NCBI RefSeq assembly: GCF_028023555.1
Contig: NZ_JAQIOY010000010.1
Location: 86,936 to 150,935 of the forward strand
Length of the DNA: 64,000 bases
DNA from: Thalassococcus_A lentus
Lineage (GTDB): Bacteria > Pseudomonadota > Alphaproteobacteria > Rhodobacterales > Rhodobacteraceae
Direction of reading: 5' to 3'
In this document: positions 16,400 through 25,824 of the stretch, piece by piece
Layout of the letters: the number at the start of each line of letters is the position of its first letter
Numbering within the stretch: the stretch's first letter is position 1
Made by a program: the position numbers and the translations under genes
Notes under the pieces: generated by a model
Database searches by the model: none
What the model was told of the DNA's origin: nothing
The model's input: only the letters and a program-made list of their open reading frames with translations

Positions 16400-17828
16400 G
16401 CCGTTCATCAAAGCTCAGCGCGATGAATTCGGGCATGTGATCGCCCATCCCAACGACGCCGCCGCGGTCAGAACCACCGCCGGATTTTCCACGCGAACGG
16501 CTGCGCCCGCCACGGTTGCTGTCGCGCTTTTCATCTTCGACCTGCGGCTGCGGCGCCTTTGGGGCCTCGGCTTGGGCCTCGACGGCTTCCGCCTGCGGTT
16601 TCCGTGATCTTGAGCGGCTGCGCGAAGGCTTGGCGGCCTCTTCGGGGGCGTCGTCCTTCTTGGCGGGTTTTTCAGCCTTGGCGATCGGGTTGTCGATCTT
16701 GGGGATTTCTTTCTGGATCAGCTTTTCCACGGCATCAAAATACTTGTCGTCTTTTGATCCACAGATTGTGAATGCCTTGCCAGACCGGCCAGCGCGACCG
16801 GTGCGGCCAATGCGGTGCACGTAGTCTTCCGCATGGCTGGGGACATCAAAATTGAACACATGGCTTACCGATGGCACATCCAGCCCGCGCGCGGCGACGT
16901 CCGAGGCGACGAGGAAGCGCAGACTGCCTTCGCGAAACCCATCCAGCGTGCGCATGCGCTGGGACTGATCCAGATCTCCGTGGATCGGAGCGGCGTCAAA
17001 CCCGTATTTCTTGAGTGATTTTGCGACGATATCCACATCGACCTTGCGATTGCAGAAGATGATCGCGTTTGTGCAGGCGTCGCCTTCGGCCTCGATCAGG
17101 GCGCGCAGCACTTCGCGCTTTTGCTTGGCTTCGCTGTCGCGGCGTGCCGCTTTGACCATGACCGCAGCCTGTTCAATCGTCTCGGACGCAGTGGCCTGAC
17201 GAGCGACTTCGACGCGGGCAGGGGCCGACAAAAAGGTGTTCGTGACGCGTTCGATCTCTGGGGCCATTGTGGCCGAAAAGAACAGTGTCTGACGGGTGAA
17301 AGGCGTCAGACCGAAGATGCGTTCGATATCGGGGATAAAGCCCATATCAAGCATACGGTCTGCTTCGTCCACGACCATGATCTTCACATCCGAAAGGATC
17401 AGCTTGCCGCGTTCAAAATGATCGAGCAGGCGACCTGGTGTGGCGATCAGAACGTCCACACCTTTGTCGATCAGCGCGTCTTGTTCCTTGAACGACACGC
17501 CACCAATCAGCAAGGCTTTGGAAAGCTTTACGTTCTTAGCATAGATGTCGAAATTTTCGGCGACCTGTGCAGCCAGTTCCCGCGTCGGGCAAAGCACCAA
17601 GCTGCGCGGCATGCGGGCGCGGGCGCGGCCTCGGGCCAGCATTGTGATCAGCGGCAGGGTAAAGCTTGCGGTTTTGCCCGTCCCGGTTTGGGCGATCCCA
17701 AGCACGTCCTTGCCTTCGAGAGCAGGCGGGATGGCCCCGGCTTGGATGGGTGTCGGTGTCTCATATCCGGCTTCGTCGATTGCCTTGAGAACCTTGGGGT
17801 TGAGATTCAGCTCAGAAAATTTGGTCAT
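16389..17828 (-). CDS. DEAD-box RNA helicase (RhlE-like)
   Basis: 479-residue ATP-dependent RNA helicase. Motifs in order: Q motif (GYETPTPIQ), Walker A AQTGTGKT at 46-53, PTREL, GG, TPGR, DEAD at 154-157, SAT, then the second RecA domain with ARGLDVPSVSHV and HRIGRTGRAG. After about residue 370 there is a low-complexity tail rich in Lys/Ala/Glu/Pro and then Arg-Ser and Arg-Gly (RSRSRSRK, GGRSRSRGK), which probably binds RNA. It resembles RhlE/CsdA-type helicases involved in ribosome assembly or cold adaptation; the exact role is not decided by sequence. Convergent with gph. Confidence 0.93.
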   Translation of the reverse strand: MTKFSELNLNPKVLKAIDEAGYETPTPIQAGAIPPALEGKDVLGIAQTGTGKTASFTLPLITMLARGRARARMPRSLVLCPTRELAAQVAENFDIYAKNVKLSKALLIGGVSFKEQDALIDKGVDVLIATPGRLLDHFERGKLILSDVKIMVVDEADRMLDMGFIPDIERIFGLTPFTRQTLFFSATMAPEIERVTNTFLSAPARVEVARQATASETIEQAAVMVKAARRDSEAKQKREVLRALIEAEGDACTNAIIFCNRKVDVDIVAKSLKKYGFDAAPIHGDLDQSQRMRTLDGFREGSLRFLVASDVAARGLDVPSVSHVFNFDVPSHAEDYVHRIGRTGRAGRSGKAFTICGSKDDKYFDAVEKLIQKEIPKIDNPIAKAEKPAKKDDAPEEAAKPSRSRSRSRKPQAEAVEAQAEAPKAPQPQVEDEKRDSNRGGRSRSRGKSGGGSDRGGVVGMGDHMPEFIALSFDERRAG

Positions 17829-17989
17829 AGATGTCCGATCAAAGCGGACACTACTTTGGCCCGCGCGTCTGTCCAGGGGCAGCCCGAATGGCCCGGCGTC
17901 ACGCCGATTTCCCTGTGCGCGGGTTTAAGGGGTTGTGCGGGGTTGGTCAACCAAACCCGCCCAGACCGGAATTTGCCTGTTGCGTCAGA

Positions 17990-18463
17990 TCAATAGCCGG
18001 GTTCGAGGATGGTGATCGTTTCTTCGCCCGGTGGCAGGATAAACGTGTCGATCAGCATCGCGTCCTCGGTGCCAAGATTGGCCGCTGTCATCGGCGTATC
18101 GGAAGGCATGTAGTAACAGGTGCCAGCAGGAAACAGGCCCGGATCAATGCCTTCGACAAAGTCGGTGATCGCCCCGCTGAGCACGCAGGTGTGGCCGCCG
18201 TACTTGTGAACATGGATGCCAACTCGAGTGCCCGCCTTGCGAATGCCCTTCATCACGACCAGCCGGTTGCCGTCTGGCATAATGGTATCGATCATGGTTT
18301 CCACGTCGACCAGATGGGCCAGACGTCCGGGTGGTGTCTGACCATTGATCTTTGTGACCAGACTGATGACTTCGCCGGTTTCCGCTTCTTGCGCTTGGGC
18401 GCTGACCTCAGAGGCAAAAGATGTGGCGACCAGACAAAGCGCTGACAAAACTGCTTTTTTCAT
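17990..18463 (-). CDS. exported cupin-domain protein
   Basis: 157 residues. The N-terminus MKKAVLSALCLVATSFASEVSAQAQ is a standard signal peptide, so the protein is periplasmic. The rest is one cupin barrel with the metal-binding motif GIHVHKYGGHTCVLSG and a second-motif region around PAGTCYYMPSDTPMTAANLG. The start at 18463 is chosen because the signal peptide begins there; an in-frame ATG 66 nt upstream would add an unlikely leader. Enzymatic activity and substrate are unknown. It stands alone between the helicase and the glycosyltransferases. Confidence 0.8.
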   Translation of the reverse strand: MKKAVLSALCLVATSFASEVSAQAQEAETGEVISLVTKINGQTPPGRLAHLVDVETMIDTIMPDGNRLVVMKGIRKAGTRVGIHVHKYGGHTCVLSGAITDFVEGIDPGLFPAGTCYYMPSDTPMTAANLGTEDAMLIDTFILPPGEETITILEPGY

Positions 18464-18541
18464 GATTTTTTTCCGTGCCAAAATTGGTGTTTGCAATGGC
18501 AGTAAAACAACCGGAATTAGAAATCGCAATGAAGAATCAAT

Positions 18542-19498
18542 TTAGAGATGGGTCGCGTCAGGGAAATGCTTGGCGCGCAGGTGTTCCAAGTTCATCGTAT
18601 GCCGTCGCAAAAGTCCGTGTCTTTCCAACCGGTCACACAGCTCTGGTGTGGCAGTGCAGACTTCATGGAAAAAGGCGCGGAGCGCTTCTTCGCCGCCGCT
18701 GGCTTCGATTTCGGCGAATAGGTCATGCAAGTTCAGAGCCGTTCCATCGCGCACCTGAGGTTTCAATTCGGCGCGATAGGAACCTTTGGACAGTCGAAAT
18801 CGGTAGGCTTCGATGAAATGATCCCAATCCGATGAATGAAAGTGGCCAAGCTCAATACCGGGCAATTCGTGCTGGCCGGGGTTTTGTTCCCCATCCAAAA
18901 TCACGTTGTGAATTTTGATCTGAAGGCCTTTTGTGCCTGCACGAAAAAAGAGTTTGCCAGCCACATGGCTTAGAAAACCGCCTGACAGATGCGCCCCATA
19001 GGTGGGAAAGCAATCATGAGCCGCCTTTTGGCGGGCGGCCTGATCAATATGGAACGCCTTGAACGCAGTTGCTTTGCTTTGCGCGCCGGGCATTGGCGCA
19101 AGCGCTTCGATCGGGCGCACGCGTGCCGCGAGGCACTCTTGGGGCAGAGCGGCCAGTTGCATGTCTATCGGGCTGCCGGGAATCAGAAATTCATCCACAT
19201 CGATATGGGCCAGCCAATCCACTTCGGTTTTGCGGTTGTTGGCGTGCCGGGCGTTCATGGACTGGCGCACCTGATGTTTCTCAGGTCGCCCCTTGCGTTT
19301 GTCCCACCACGCGTCATCGGTGTGCACCGCCCGGATCTTGGGGTGGGCCTGCAGGGTGTTCAGCGTTTCGGGTGCCTGTTCGTCGAGGTAAATGTAGAGC
19401 CGGTGCGCGCCCCGTTCCAAATGCCAAGCGGCAAAGTCGAGCACCGCGTGCAACGGCGCCTTGATGGTCGATACGATTCCCCATCTGAGGTCTGTCAT
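18542..19498 (-). CDS. glycosyltransferase family 2-like protein (Glyco_tranf_2_4 type)
   Basis: 318 residues. The N-terminus LRWGIVSTIKAPLHAVLDFAAWHLERGAHRLYIYLDE is the first beta-strand and helix of a GT-A fold, and LAHIDVDEFL is the DxD-like metal/nucleotide-sugar motif. It closely resembles the C-terminal half of the upstream 579-residue protein (HLSGGFLSH versus HLYGGFLSH; KGSYRA in both), so the two arose by duplication. Its ATG overlaps the stop of that gene (ATGA). Expected to build a surface glycan, but donor and acceptor are unknown. Confidence 0.8.
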   Translation of the reverse strand: MTDLRWGIVSTIKAPLHAVLDFAAWHLERGAHRLYIYLDEQAPETLNTLQAHPKIRAVHTDDAWWDKRKGRPEKHQVRQSMNARHANNRKTEVDWLAHIDVDEFLIPGSPIDMQLAALPQECLAARVRPIEALAPMPGAQSKATAFKAFHIDQAARQKAAHDCFPTYGAHLSGGFLSHVAGKLFFRAGTKGLQIKIHNVILDGEQNPGQHELPGIELGHFHSSDWDHFIEAYRFRLSKGSYRAELKPQVRDGTALNLHDLFAEIEASGGEEALRAFFHEVCTATPELCDRLERHGLLRRHTMNLEHLRAKHFPDATHL

Positions 19499-21234
19499 GG
19501 TGCAGTCCCGAACACCCGCGACACCGCAGCATCCAGATCAAGCTCGCACCGAAGCAACATTTTGTGCTGACCCAGTTTCTTGCGCAGCTCCGGCGTATCG
19601 GCGCAGACTTCGTCGAAAAAGGCACGCAACCCTTCGTCGCCTTCCTCATCAGCCAGAAAACCAAGCAGTTCGGCCTGTCCCAATTCGGGACGTTCCGACC
19701 GGGCGCGGTAGGATCCCTTGCTTCTGCGGAACTCAAGATGATTGCGGAAGTGATCCCAGCTGGGCGCATGCATGTGTGCCAGATAGAGACCATCCGGTTT
19801 GATCCGGTTCGTAGCATCCGCCCCGCGATATTTAAGCGTATGAATGCCCAGCCGCGTGTCTGGGATGCCGGTCCGGGCAAAGACCTTGCCGGAGGTGTGT
19901 GACAAAAAACCCCCGTAAAGATGCATGCCGAAGGTCGGGTATATGTCCTGCAACTGTGCCTTTGGGACGCCAGCTTGTTTGTGGGTCAACTTGAAGTGGC
20001 AGGGCGTGCCGTCTTCGCTTGCCAAGGCTTCGGCTGGGGGGATGCGGGCAAGGGCGCAGGCCGGTGGAACGGTGGCGAGCCTGTCGGACAAACGGCCATC
20101 CGAAAGAATGAACTCATCGACGTCGATGTGGCCCAGCCAATCCAGCGAATGCTCCAACGCGCGCAGGCTGCGGGTCGCATTATGGGCCTGACGCTGCTGA
20201 TGGGCTGCCATGCGCGGTTTTCCGGTGTCTTGCCAATAGACGTCATCGCATTGCGTGATGCGGATCGCCGGGTGACGCGTCAGGAACTCTTCTGCCTGAT
20301 GATCCGGTTGGTCGAGGTAGATCTGGATGAGCGATGCGCCCATTTCGATATGGTGCGCAGCAAATCGCGCGATTTGGGGCAGGGGGGCCTTGATCGTGCT
20401 GACCAACCCCCAACGCAGCGTTTCACTGTCTAGATGCAAACGATCATGCGGGACAGGCGCGATATTGGAGGGTTTGACCTTGTCCTTCTGAAGCCGTTCC
20501 TTGCGGGACTTCATTGTTCGGAGGCGCTTGAACACGGTGCGGGGATCGGTCGTCAGGTCTTCTATCAGCCCATGCGCAAGCGGGGCGATGACAGTATCGC
20601 CCGCTGCTTCCTGCCAAAGTCGGGCGATCAGGTTCACATCCAGCCCGCCGCCTGTCAGCGAGTAGCTGTCCATATCCAGTGGCAGCACCGCCCGCTGTTT
20701 TCCATCAAGTGCAAAGGCGCGGTCCGGGGTATGCCCAGAGTAAAGCCGTTCGGATTCATAAAGTTTCATCATGCCGAAGAGGGCGGTCAGCGCCAATCCG
20801 ACCGAGCGCTGCGCCGCCGTTGCGCCATGATCACCAAAGGTGGTGATTGCCGAGACCTGCCAGCGCTGATCGAGATGGCTGCGCAGATGATCCCCGTGTT
20901 CGGCCCAAAGCCTGTTGAACAGGGCAGGCGCATGTGCCGGGAAGCTGCGTTTTCGCAGGTGGGAGATCAGCATTGCATTGAGGTAGCAGAGTTCTGACAG
21001 GCCGGTGAGTTCCTTGCGCAGCGCATGCCGTTTGCGGTGGTAGGAGGAGCGGAAGGGCGCGGCCTCAGCCGGATCGAGATCCGGATCTGCAACGATTTCC
21101 CCGCTGAGCGGCGTCAGGTCAATGTCTGCATCTGGCAAGGCTTCGCCGGGCGCATAGTCAAAGGCATCGCGCCGTCCCTCGTATTGGGACAGCACGGCCT
21201 TGATGCCTCCGGGGTAGGTCTGATCGCTGCTCAT
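19495..21234 (-). CDS. two-domain glycosyltransferase (C-terminal GT2-like)
   Basis: 579 residues. Residues about 1-270 form a helical, charged domain that I do not recognise (it includes SSYHRKRHALRKEL and RLYSGHTPDRAFALDG). From about 272 it continues as a GT-A-like domain: LRWGLVSTIKAPLPQIARFAA, LGHIDVDEFI, MHLYGGFLSHTSGKVF, HMHAPSWDHF, and RRSKGSYRA. The downstream gene is a shorter copy of this second part. No membrane segments or signal peptide, so it is cytosolic. The pair forms a coupled minus-strand unit. Confidence 0.78.
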   Translation of the reverse strand: MSSDQTYPGGIKAVLSQYEGRRDAFDYAPGEALPDADIDLTPLSGEIVADPDLDPAEAAPFRSSYHRKRHALRKELTGLSELCYLNAMLISHLRKRSFPAHAPALFNRLWAEHGDHLRSHLDQRWQVSAITTFGDHGATAAQRSVGLALTALFGMMKLYESERLYSGHTPDRAFALDGKQRAVLPLDMDSYSLTGGGLDVNLIARLWQEAAGDTVIAPLAHGLIEDLTTDPRTVFKRLRTMKSRKERLQKDKVKPSNIAPVPHDRLHLDSETLRWGLVSTIKAPLPQIARFAAHHIEMGASLIQIYLDQPDHQAEEFLTRHPAIRITQCDDVYWQDTGKPRMAAHQQRQAHNATRSLRALEHSLDWLGHIDVDEFILSDGRLSDRLATVPPACALARIPPAEALASEDGTPCHFKLTHKQAGVPKAQLQDIYPTFGMHLYGGFLSHTSGKVFARTGIPDTRLGIHTLKYRGADATNRIKPDGLYLAHMHAPSWDHFRNHLEFRRSKGSYRARSERPELGQAELLGFLADEEGDEGLRAFFDEVCADTPELRKKLGQHKMLLRCELDLDAAVSRVFGTAP

Positions 21235-21455
21235 GGTTCAAAGAGTGGCGGTTTGCTGCGGCATGGGCAAGGCAAGCCTGAGGCAAGGTTATGAAATTGT
21301 GCGCCTGCGGCGCGCCGGTATTGCCTGATCCCGGCCTGCGGGAACAGGCCGTTGGCGCCTGTGGCGGTTTTTTGTGGAAAGCCCACGCGGCGGTATTTTG
21401 GAAAGCTGGGAAGCGGGGGCTTCACAAGTCCGGCGGCTTGCGGCATTGGAGCGCC

Positions 21456-22583
21456 ATGGTTGAGACGTCTTTTGAACTGAAAGCCCGCGACGGGCGCGCG
21501 AGAACCGGTGTGATCAACACGCCGCGTGGTGAAATCCGGACGCCGGCATTTATGCCCGTGGGCACGGCGGCGACTGTAAAGGGCATGTTGCCAGGCTCGG
21601 TGCGAGACACCGGCGCGGATATTCTGCTGGGCAACACCTATCATCTGATGTTGCGGCCGTCGGCGGAGCGCATCGCCCGTTTGGGCGGGCTGCATCGGTT
21701 CATGAATTGGGACCGCCCGATCCTCACAGACTCGGGCGGGTTTCAGGTGATGAGCCTTGCGGAGTTGCGCAAACTGACCGAGGAGGGCGTGACCTTTCGC
21801 AGCCACATCGATGGCTCCAAGCACATGCTCAGCCCGGAGCGGTCCATGGAGATCCAGAGATTGCTGGGCAGCGACATTGTTATGTGTTTCGACGAATGTC
21901 CCGCCTTGCCAGCCGACAAGGCCCGGATTGCAGACAGCATGCGTTTGTCGATGCGGTGGGCGCAGCGGTCACGTGACGCCTTTGGGGATCGTCCGGGGCA
22001 CATGCTCTTTGGTATTCAGCAAGGCGGGTTGGAAGAGGATTTGCGCGCTGAGAGCGCCGAAGCCCTGCAATCGATTGGTTTTGATGGCTATGCGGTCGGC
22101 GGCTTGGCGGTGGGCGAAGGACAGGAAGCCATGTTCGGCTGTCTGGATTTCGCGCCGGAGCAGCTACCGCATGACAAGCCGCGTTACTTGATGGGGGTTG
22201 GCAAGCCCGACGACATCGTGGGGGCCGTGAAACGCGGCATCGACATGATGGATTGTGTTTTGCCATCCCGGTCCGGGCGGACAGGACAAGCCTGGACGCG
22301 TCGCGGACAGGTGAACATCAAGAATGCGCGCCATGCTGACGACCCGCGCCCGCTGGACGAACACTGCACATGTCCGGCCTGCCGCAGCTATAGCCGGGCC
22401 TATCTGCATCATGTGTTTCGGTCAGGAGAGATGATCAGTGGTATGCTGCTGACCTGGCATAACCTGCATTACTATCAAGAACTTATGCAGGGTATGCGCG
22501 ATGCAATCGCGCGGCAGAGCTTTGCGCAGTTCGAAGCAGATTTCCATGCGCAGCGGCAGCAAGGCGACATTGAGCCGGTCTGA
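21456..22583 (+). CDS. tgt: queuine tRNA-ribosyltransferase
   Basis: 375-residue tRNA-guanine transglycosylase, which swaps G34 for preQ1 in GUN-anticodon tRNAs. Clear motifs: TPAFMPVGTAATVKG, LLGNTYHLMLRP, DSGGFQVMSL with the catalytic Asp, MCFDECPAL, GGLAVGE, and the zinc site CTCPACRSYSRAYLHH. The start at 21456 gives the usual family length; the frame stays open a further 55 codons upstream to 21291 without matching the family. Upstream lies a 220-nt gap from the divergent glycosyltransferase gene. No queuosine neighbours are visible here. Confidence 0.96.
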   Translation: MVETSFELKARDGRARTGVINTPRGEIRTPAFMPVGTAATVKGMLPGSVRDTGADILLGNTYHLMLRPSAERIARLGGLHRFMNWDRPILTDSGGFQVMSLAELRKLTEEGVTFRSHIDGSKHMLSPERSMEIQRLLGSDIVMCFDECPALPADKARIADSMRLSMRWAQRSRDAFGDRPGHMLFGIQQGGLEEDLRAESAEALQSIGFDGYAVGGLAVGEGQEAMFGCLDFAPEQLPHDKPRYLMGVGKPDDIVGAVKRGIDMMDCVLPSRSGRTGQAWTRRGQVNIKNARHADDPRPLDEHCTCPACRSYSRAYLHHVFRSGEMISGMLLTWHNLHYYQELMQGMRDAIARQSFAQFEADFHAQRQQGDIEPV

Positions 22584-22932
22584 TCGATCTGATTGACGCT
22601 GTGAGGAGCAGGCCGCCATTGGGGGAACCGTTCCTGCTGCGTGCCACCATTCGCCTCCTTGCTGTGACGAATGAAACGGTTGGATGGCGACGAAAAGTGC
22701 CTGAAATTTTCAAACTTGCTTAGCGAAAGCCAAGAACCGTTAGAAACCTTGTTGATTTGTGGGCAACATCTGCTTGCACCCGGGGTGCGCAAACGTCATT
22801 CTGCCATGCAAGGAAAGCGGTGCCCGGTTGAAATGGCGCATTTTAACCCCACCTTAATTTTCCATGACTGGAGATTGCCCAGGCTGCCGCCGAGCGGGGC
22901 AGGGTGATCTTGCCAAAAAACAGGATACGAGC
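22584..22932 (+). other. tgt-lon intergenic region
   Basis: 349 nt without a convincing reading frame. It is AT-richer than its surroundings in the middle. The only element I can name is the heat-shock-type promoter at 22828-22854. No clear terminator for tgt was found, though an imperfect GCAGG...CCTGC pairing exists near 22606-22640. Confidence 0.6.
22828..22854 (+). promoter_or_regulatory. putative sigma-32 (RpoH) promoter of lon
   Basis: TTGAAA at 22828-22833, a 13-nt spacer, then CCCCACCT at 22847-22854. This fits the heat-shock sigma factor pattern CTTGAAA-N13/14-CCCCATNT with few mismatches. Transcription would start near 22861, leaving a leader of about 70 nt before the lon ATG. Lon is a well-known RpoH target, which fits. 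Confidence 0.7.
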
Positions 22933-25341
22933 ATGCAAAATCCCCTTAATGCCTCTTACCCGGTGCTGCCCCTCAGGGACATCGTTGTGTTCCCACATAT
23001 GATCGTGCCGCTTTTCGTCGGGCGTGAAAAATCGGTGCGCGCATTGGAAGAGGTCATGAACGACGACAAGCAGATCCTGCTTGCCGCTCAGATCGATCCT
23101 TCTGTCGATGATCCCGAGACGGATGGTATCTACAAGGCTGGCGTTCTGGCCAATGTACTGCAGTTGCTGAAGCTGCCCGACGGGACCGTGAAGGTGCTTG
23201 TCGAAGGGCAAAGCCGGGTTCGCATCAGCGGATACATCGAAAACGATTCATTCTTTGAGGCCACGGCCGAATACCTGACCGAGATGCCGGGCGACGAAGA
23301 CACGGTCGAAGCGCTGACTGGCACCGTTGCAGAAGAGTTTGAACGCTACGCAAAGGTCAAAAAGAATATTCCCGAAGAGGCGCTGTCCGCCGTCGGTGAA
23401 GCACAGGAATCGGCCAAGCTGGCAGATTTGGTTGCCGGGCATCTGGGCGTTGAGGTTCCTCAGAAGCAAGAGCTTCTGGAGACGCTGGCCGTGTCCGAAC
23501 GGCTTGAGAAGGTCTATGGTCTGATGCAGGGTGAAATGAGCGTCCTGCAGGTCGAGAAAAAGATCAAGACGCGCGTGAAAACGCAAATGGAGAAGACCCA
23601 GCGCGAGTACTATTTGAATGAGCAGATGAAGGCCATTCAGAAAGAACTGGGCGACGGTGAGGATGGCCAGAACGAAGTGGCCGAGCTCGAAGCCAAGGTT
23701 TCTGAGACCAAGCTGTCCAAGGAAGCGCGCGAAAAAGCCGAAGCCGAGATCAAGAAGCTCAAGAACATGTCCCCCATGAGCGCAGAGGCGACCGTGGTGC
23801 GGAACTATCTCGACTGGATGCTGTCGATTCCGTGGGACACCAAGTCCCGCGTCAAAAAGGATTTGGGCCGCGCGCAGCAAATCCTCGATGCCGATCACTA
23901 TTCGCTCGAGAAGGTCAAAGAGCGTATTGTCGAATATCTGGCCGTTCAGGCCCGTTCGAAAAAGCTCAAAGGCCCGATCCTGTGCCTTGTTGGCCCTCCG
24001 GGTGTGGGTAAGACATCGCTTGGCAAGAGCGTTGCCAAGGCCACGGGGCGCGAGTTCATTCGTATTTCGCTGGGCGGTGTGCGCGACGAAAGCGAAATTC
24101 GCGGTCACCGGAGAACCTATATTGGGTCGATGCCGGGCAAGATCATTCAGGCGCTGAAAAAGGCCAAGACGTCCAACCCGCTGATCTTGCTGGATGAGAT
24201 CGACAAGATGGGTCAGGATTTCCGGGGTGATCCGGCGTCGGCAATGCTGGAAGTCCTTGATCCTGAACAGAATTCGACCTTTGTGGACCACTATCTTGAG
24301 GTGGAATACGATCTGTCCAACGTGATGTTCGTGACCACTTCCAACAGCTACAACATGCCGGGTCCATTGCTTGACCGGATGGAGATCATCCCTCTGTCGG
24401 GCTACACCGAGGACGAGAAACTGGAAATCGCCAAGCGGCACTTGCTGGACAAACAGGTCAAGAACCATGGCCTGAAGAAAGGTGAGTTTGCGGTCGAAGA
24501 TGCGGCGCTTACGGATATCGTGCGGTACTACACACGCGAGGCCGGTGTTCGTAATCTGGAGCGCGAAATCGCGAAGCTGGCACGCAAGGCCGTGACCAAG
24601 ATCGTCAAGAAAGAGGACACGACCGTTACGGTTACCTCTGAGAACCTCGATGATTTTCTCGGTGTTCGCAAATACCGCTACGGTTTGGCTGAAGACGAGA
24701 ACCAGGTCGGTGTCGTTACCGGCTTGGCCTATACCTCTGTGGGTGGCGATCTGCTGCACATCGAAGCGTTGAAACTTCCGGGTAAGGGCCGGATGAAGAC
24801 AACCGGTAAGCTGGGCGATGTCATGAAGGAAAGCATTGACGCTGCTGCCAGCTACGTCCGTTCAATCGCGCCGCAGATCGGGGTCAAACCGCCGAAGTTC
24901 GACAAGATGGACATCCACGTGCACGTGCCCGATGGCGCGACGCCCAAAGATGGCCCATCTGCAGGCTTGGCCATGGTGACATCTATTGTATCGGTTCTGA
25001 CTGGCATCCCGGTGCGCAAGGATATCGCCATGACCGGTGAGGTTTCGCTGCGCGGCAACGCGATGCCAATCGGCGGGCTCAAGGAAAAGCTGCTGGCCGC
25101 ACTGCGCGGTGGCATCAAGACGGTTCTGATCCCGGAAGAAAACGAAAAGGATTTGGCCGACCTGCCTGACAACGTGACCAGCGGTCTCGAGATCATTCCG
25201 GTCAAGCATGTCTCAGAGGTTCTGAAACTGGCGCTTGTGCAGTCGCCGGAACCGATTGAATGGGACGAAGAGGCCGAAGAAGCCGCTGCCGCTGCCAAGT
25301 TGCAAGCGGGCGGAGAAGGAGCAGGGGCGACCGCCCACTGA
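22933..25341 (+). CDS. lon: ATP-dependent endopeptidase La
   Basis: 802-residue Lon protease, which degrades misfolded and regulatory proteins. Domain order: N-terminal LON substrate-binding domain (YPVLPLRDIVVFPHM), coiled-coil linker at about 190-270 rich in Lys/Glu, AAA+ ATPase with Walker A GPPGVGKTSLG from residue 354 and Walker B LILLDEIDKM, then the Ser-Lys peptidase with PKDGPSAG (S676) and K719. The 43-residue spacing of the dyad equals that in E. coli Lon. The start at 22933 gives MQNPLNASYPVLPLRD; an upstream in-frame ATG at 22864 lies almost at the predicted transcript start. An acidic, Ala-rich C-terminal tail follows the protease domain. Confidence 0.97.
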   Translation: MQNPLNASYPVLPLRDIVVFPHMIVPLFVGREKSVRALEEVMNDDKQILLAAQIDPSVDDPETDGIYKAGVLANVLQLLKLPDGTVKVLVEGQSRVRISGYIENDSFFEATAEYLTEMPGDEDTVEALTGTVAEEFERYAKVKKNIPEEALSAVGEAQESAKLADLVAGHLGVEVPQKQELLETLAVSERLEKVYGLMQGEMSVLQVEKKIKTRVKTQMEKTQREYYLNEQMKAIQKELGDGEDGQNEVAELEAKVSETKLSKEAREKAEAEIKKLKNMSPMSAEATVVRNYLDWMLSIPWDTKSRVKKDLGRAQQILDADHYSLEKVKERIVEYLAVQARSKKLKGPILCLVGPPGVGKTSLGKSVAKATGREFIRISLGGVRDESEIRGHRRTYIGSMPGKIIQALKKAKTSNPLILLDEIDKMGQDFRGDPASAMLEVLDPEQNSTFVDHYLEVEYDLSNVMFVTTSNSYNMPGPLLDRMEIIPLSGYTEDEKLEIAKRHLLDKQVKNHGLKKGEFAVEDAALTDIVRYYTREAGVRNLEREIAKLARKAVTKIVKKEDTTVTVTSENLDDFLGVRKYRYGLAEDENQVGVVTGLAYTSVGGDLLHIEALKLPGKGRMKTTGKLGDVMKESIDAAASYVRSIAPQIGVKPPKFDKMDIHVHVPDGATPKDGPSAGLAMVTSIVSVLTGIPVRKDIAMTGEVSLRGNAMPIGGLKEKLLAALRGGIKTVLIPEENEKDLADLPDNVTSGLEIIPVKHVSEVLKLALVQSPEPIEWDEEAEEAAAAAKLQAGGEGAGATAH

Positions 25342-25369
25342 GCCCAAGCCAAAGCCAAAGCTTAAAGAG

Positions 25370-25396
25370 CGCCGCCCTTCTGGGCGGCGTTTTTTT
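25370..25396 (+). terminator. intrinsic terminator of lon
   Basis: 8-bp perfect stem CGCCGCCC (25370-25377) and GGGCGGCG (25382-25389), TTCT loop, then seven T. Confidence 0.92.
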
Positions 25397-25457
25397 GCGC
25401 CGTCAATTCGCGTTCAGGGCCAGCGGCCCAGAGATACGCTATTGATTGGTCTAAGTG

Positions 25458-25646
25458 TTAGTTTCCGGCTGCTGCGCCGAAGACGATCAAAGTGATCAAT
25501 CCCAGCACCAAACCACCAGCATTTGCACTGCTGTCGGCCGCATCTTGTTGAATGACAATCGGTTCAACGACCGGATCAGAAGGACCATCCGCCTGCGCAG
25601 AAACAGCGGCGAAAGAAAGAGAGGCAATGATTACGAGCTTTTTCAT
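25458..25646 (-). CDS. small membrane/exported protein
   Basis: 62 residues. The N-terminus MKKLVIIASLSFAAVSAQA is a signal peptide; the mature part is a short acidic linker followed by a C-terminal hydrophobic helix (GGLVLGLITLIVFGAAAGN). The predicted product is a tiny inner-membrane protein with a short periplasmic N-terminal part. An in-frame ATG 12 nt upstream would give MGSQ before the same signal. Proteins with the same C-terminal LxTLxxFGAAAGN ending are common unannotated ORFs in this bacterial group as far as I recall. Convergent with lon, divergent from the HU gene; function unknown. Confidence 0.7.
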   Translation of the reverse strand: MKKLVIIASLSFAAVSAQADGPSDPVVEPIVIQQDAADSSANAGGLVLGLITLIVFGAAAGN

Positions 25647-25824
25647 TTGAGAACCCATTTGGCAGATTGAATTCGAATCAAAGCTGATGCGGTTTTTTCC
25701 GAAGAGTCAAGGTATGGGTGGTAATCTCCCTCAGGATGTACTATACCTTGTGTCATACCCAAGAAGCGGAGCCTTTATGGCGCAACCGCTCGGGCAGGTG
25801 AAAACAAGAGGCAGAGCAGAAGTT

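Noticed and set aside
21291..21455. Extended N-terminus of tgt from the ATG at 21291
   Set aside because: The extra 55 residues do not resemble Tgt and would exceed the family length; the start at 21456 is typical.
23248..24759. Long minus-strand frame opposite lon
   Set aside because: Mirror frame of a highly conserved protein; no start signal or known domain.
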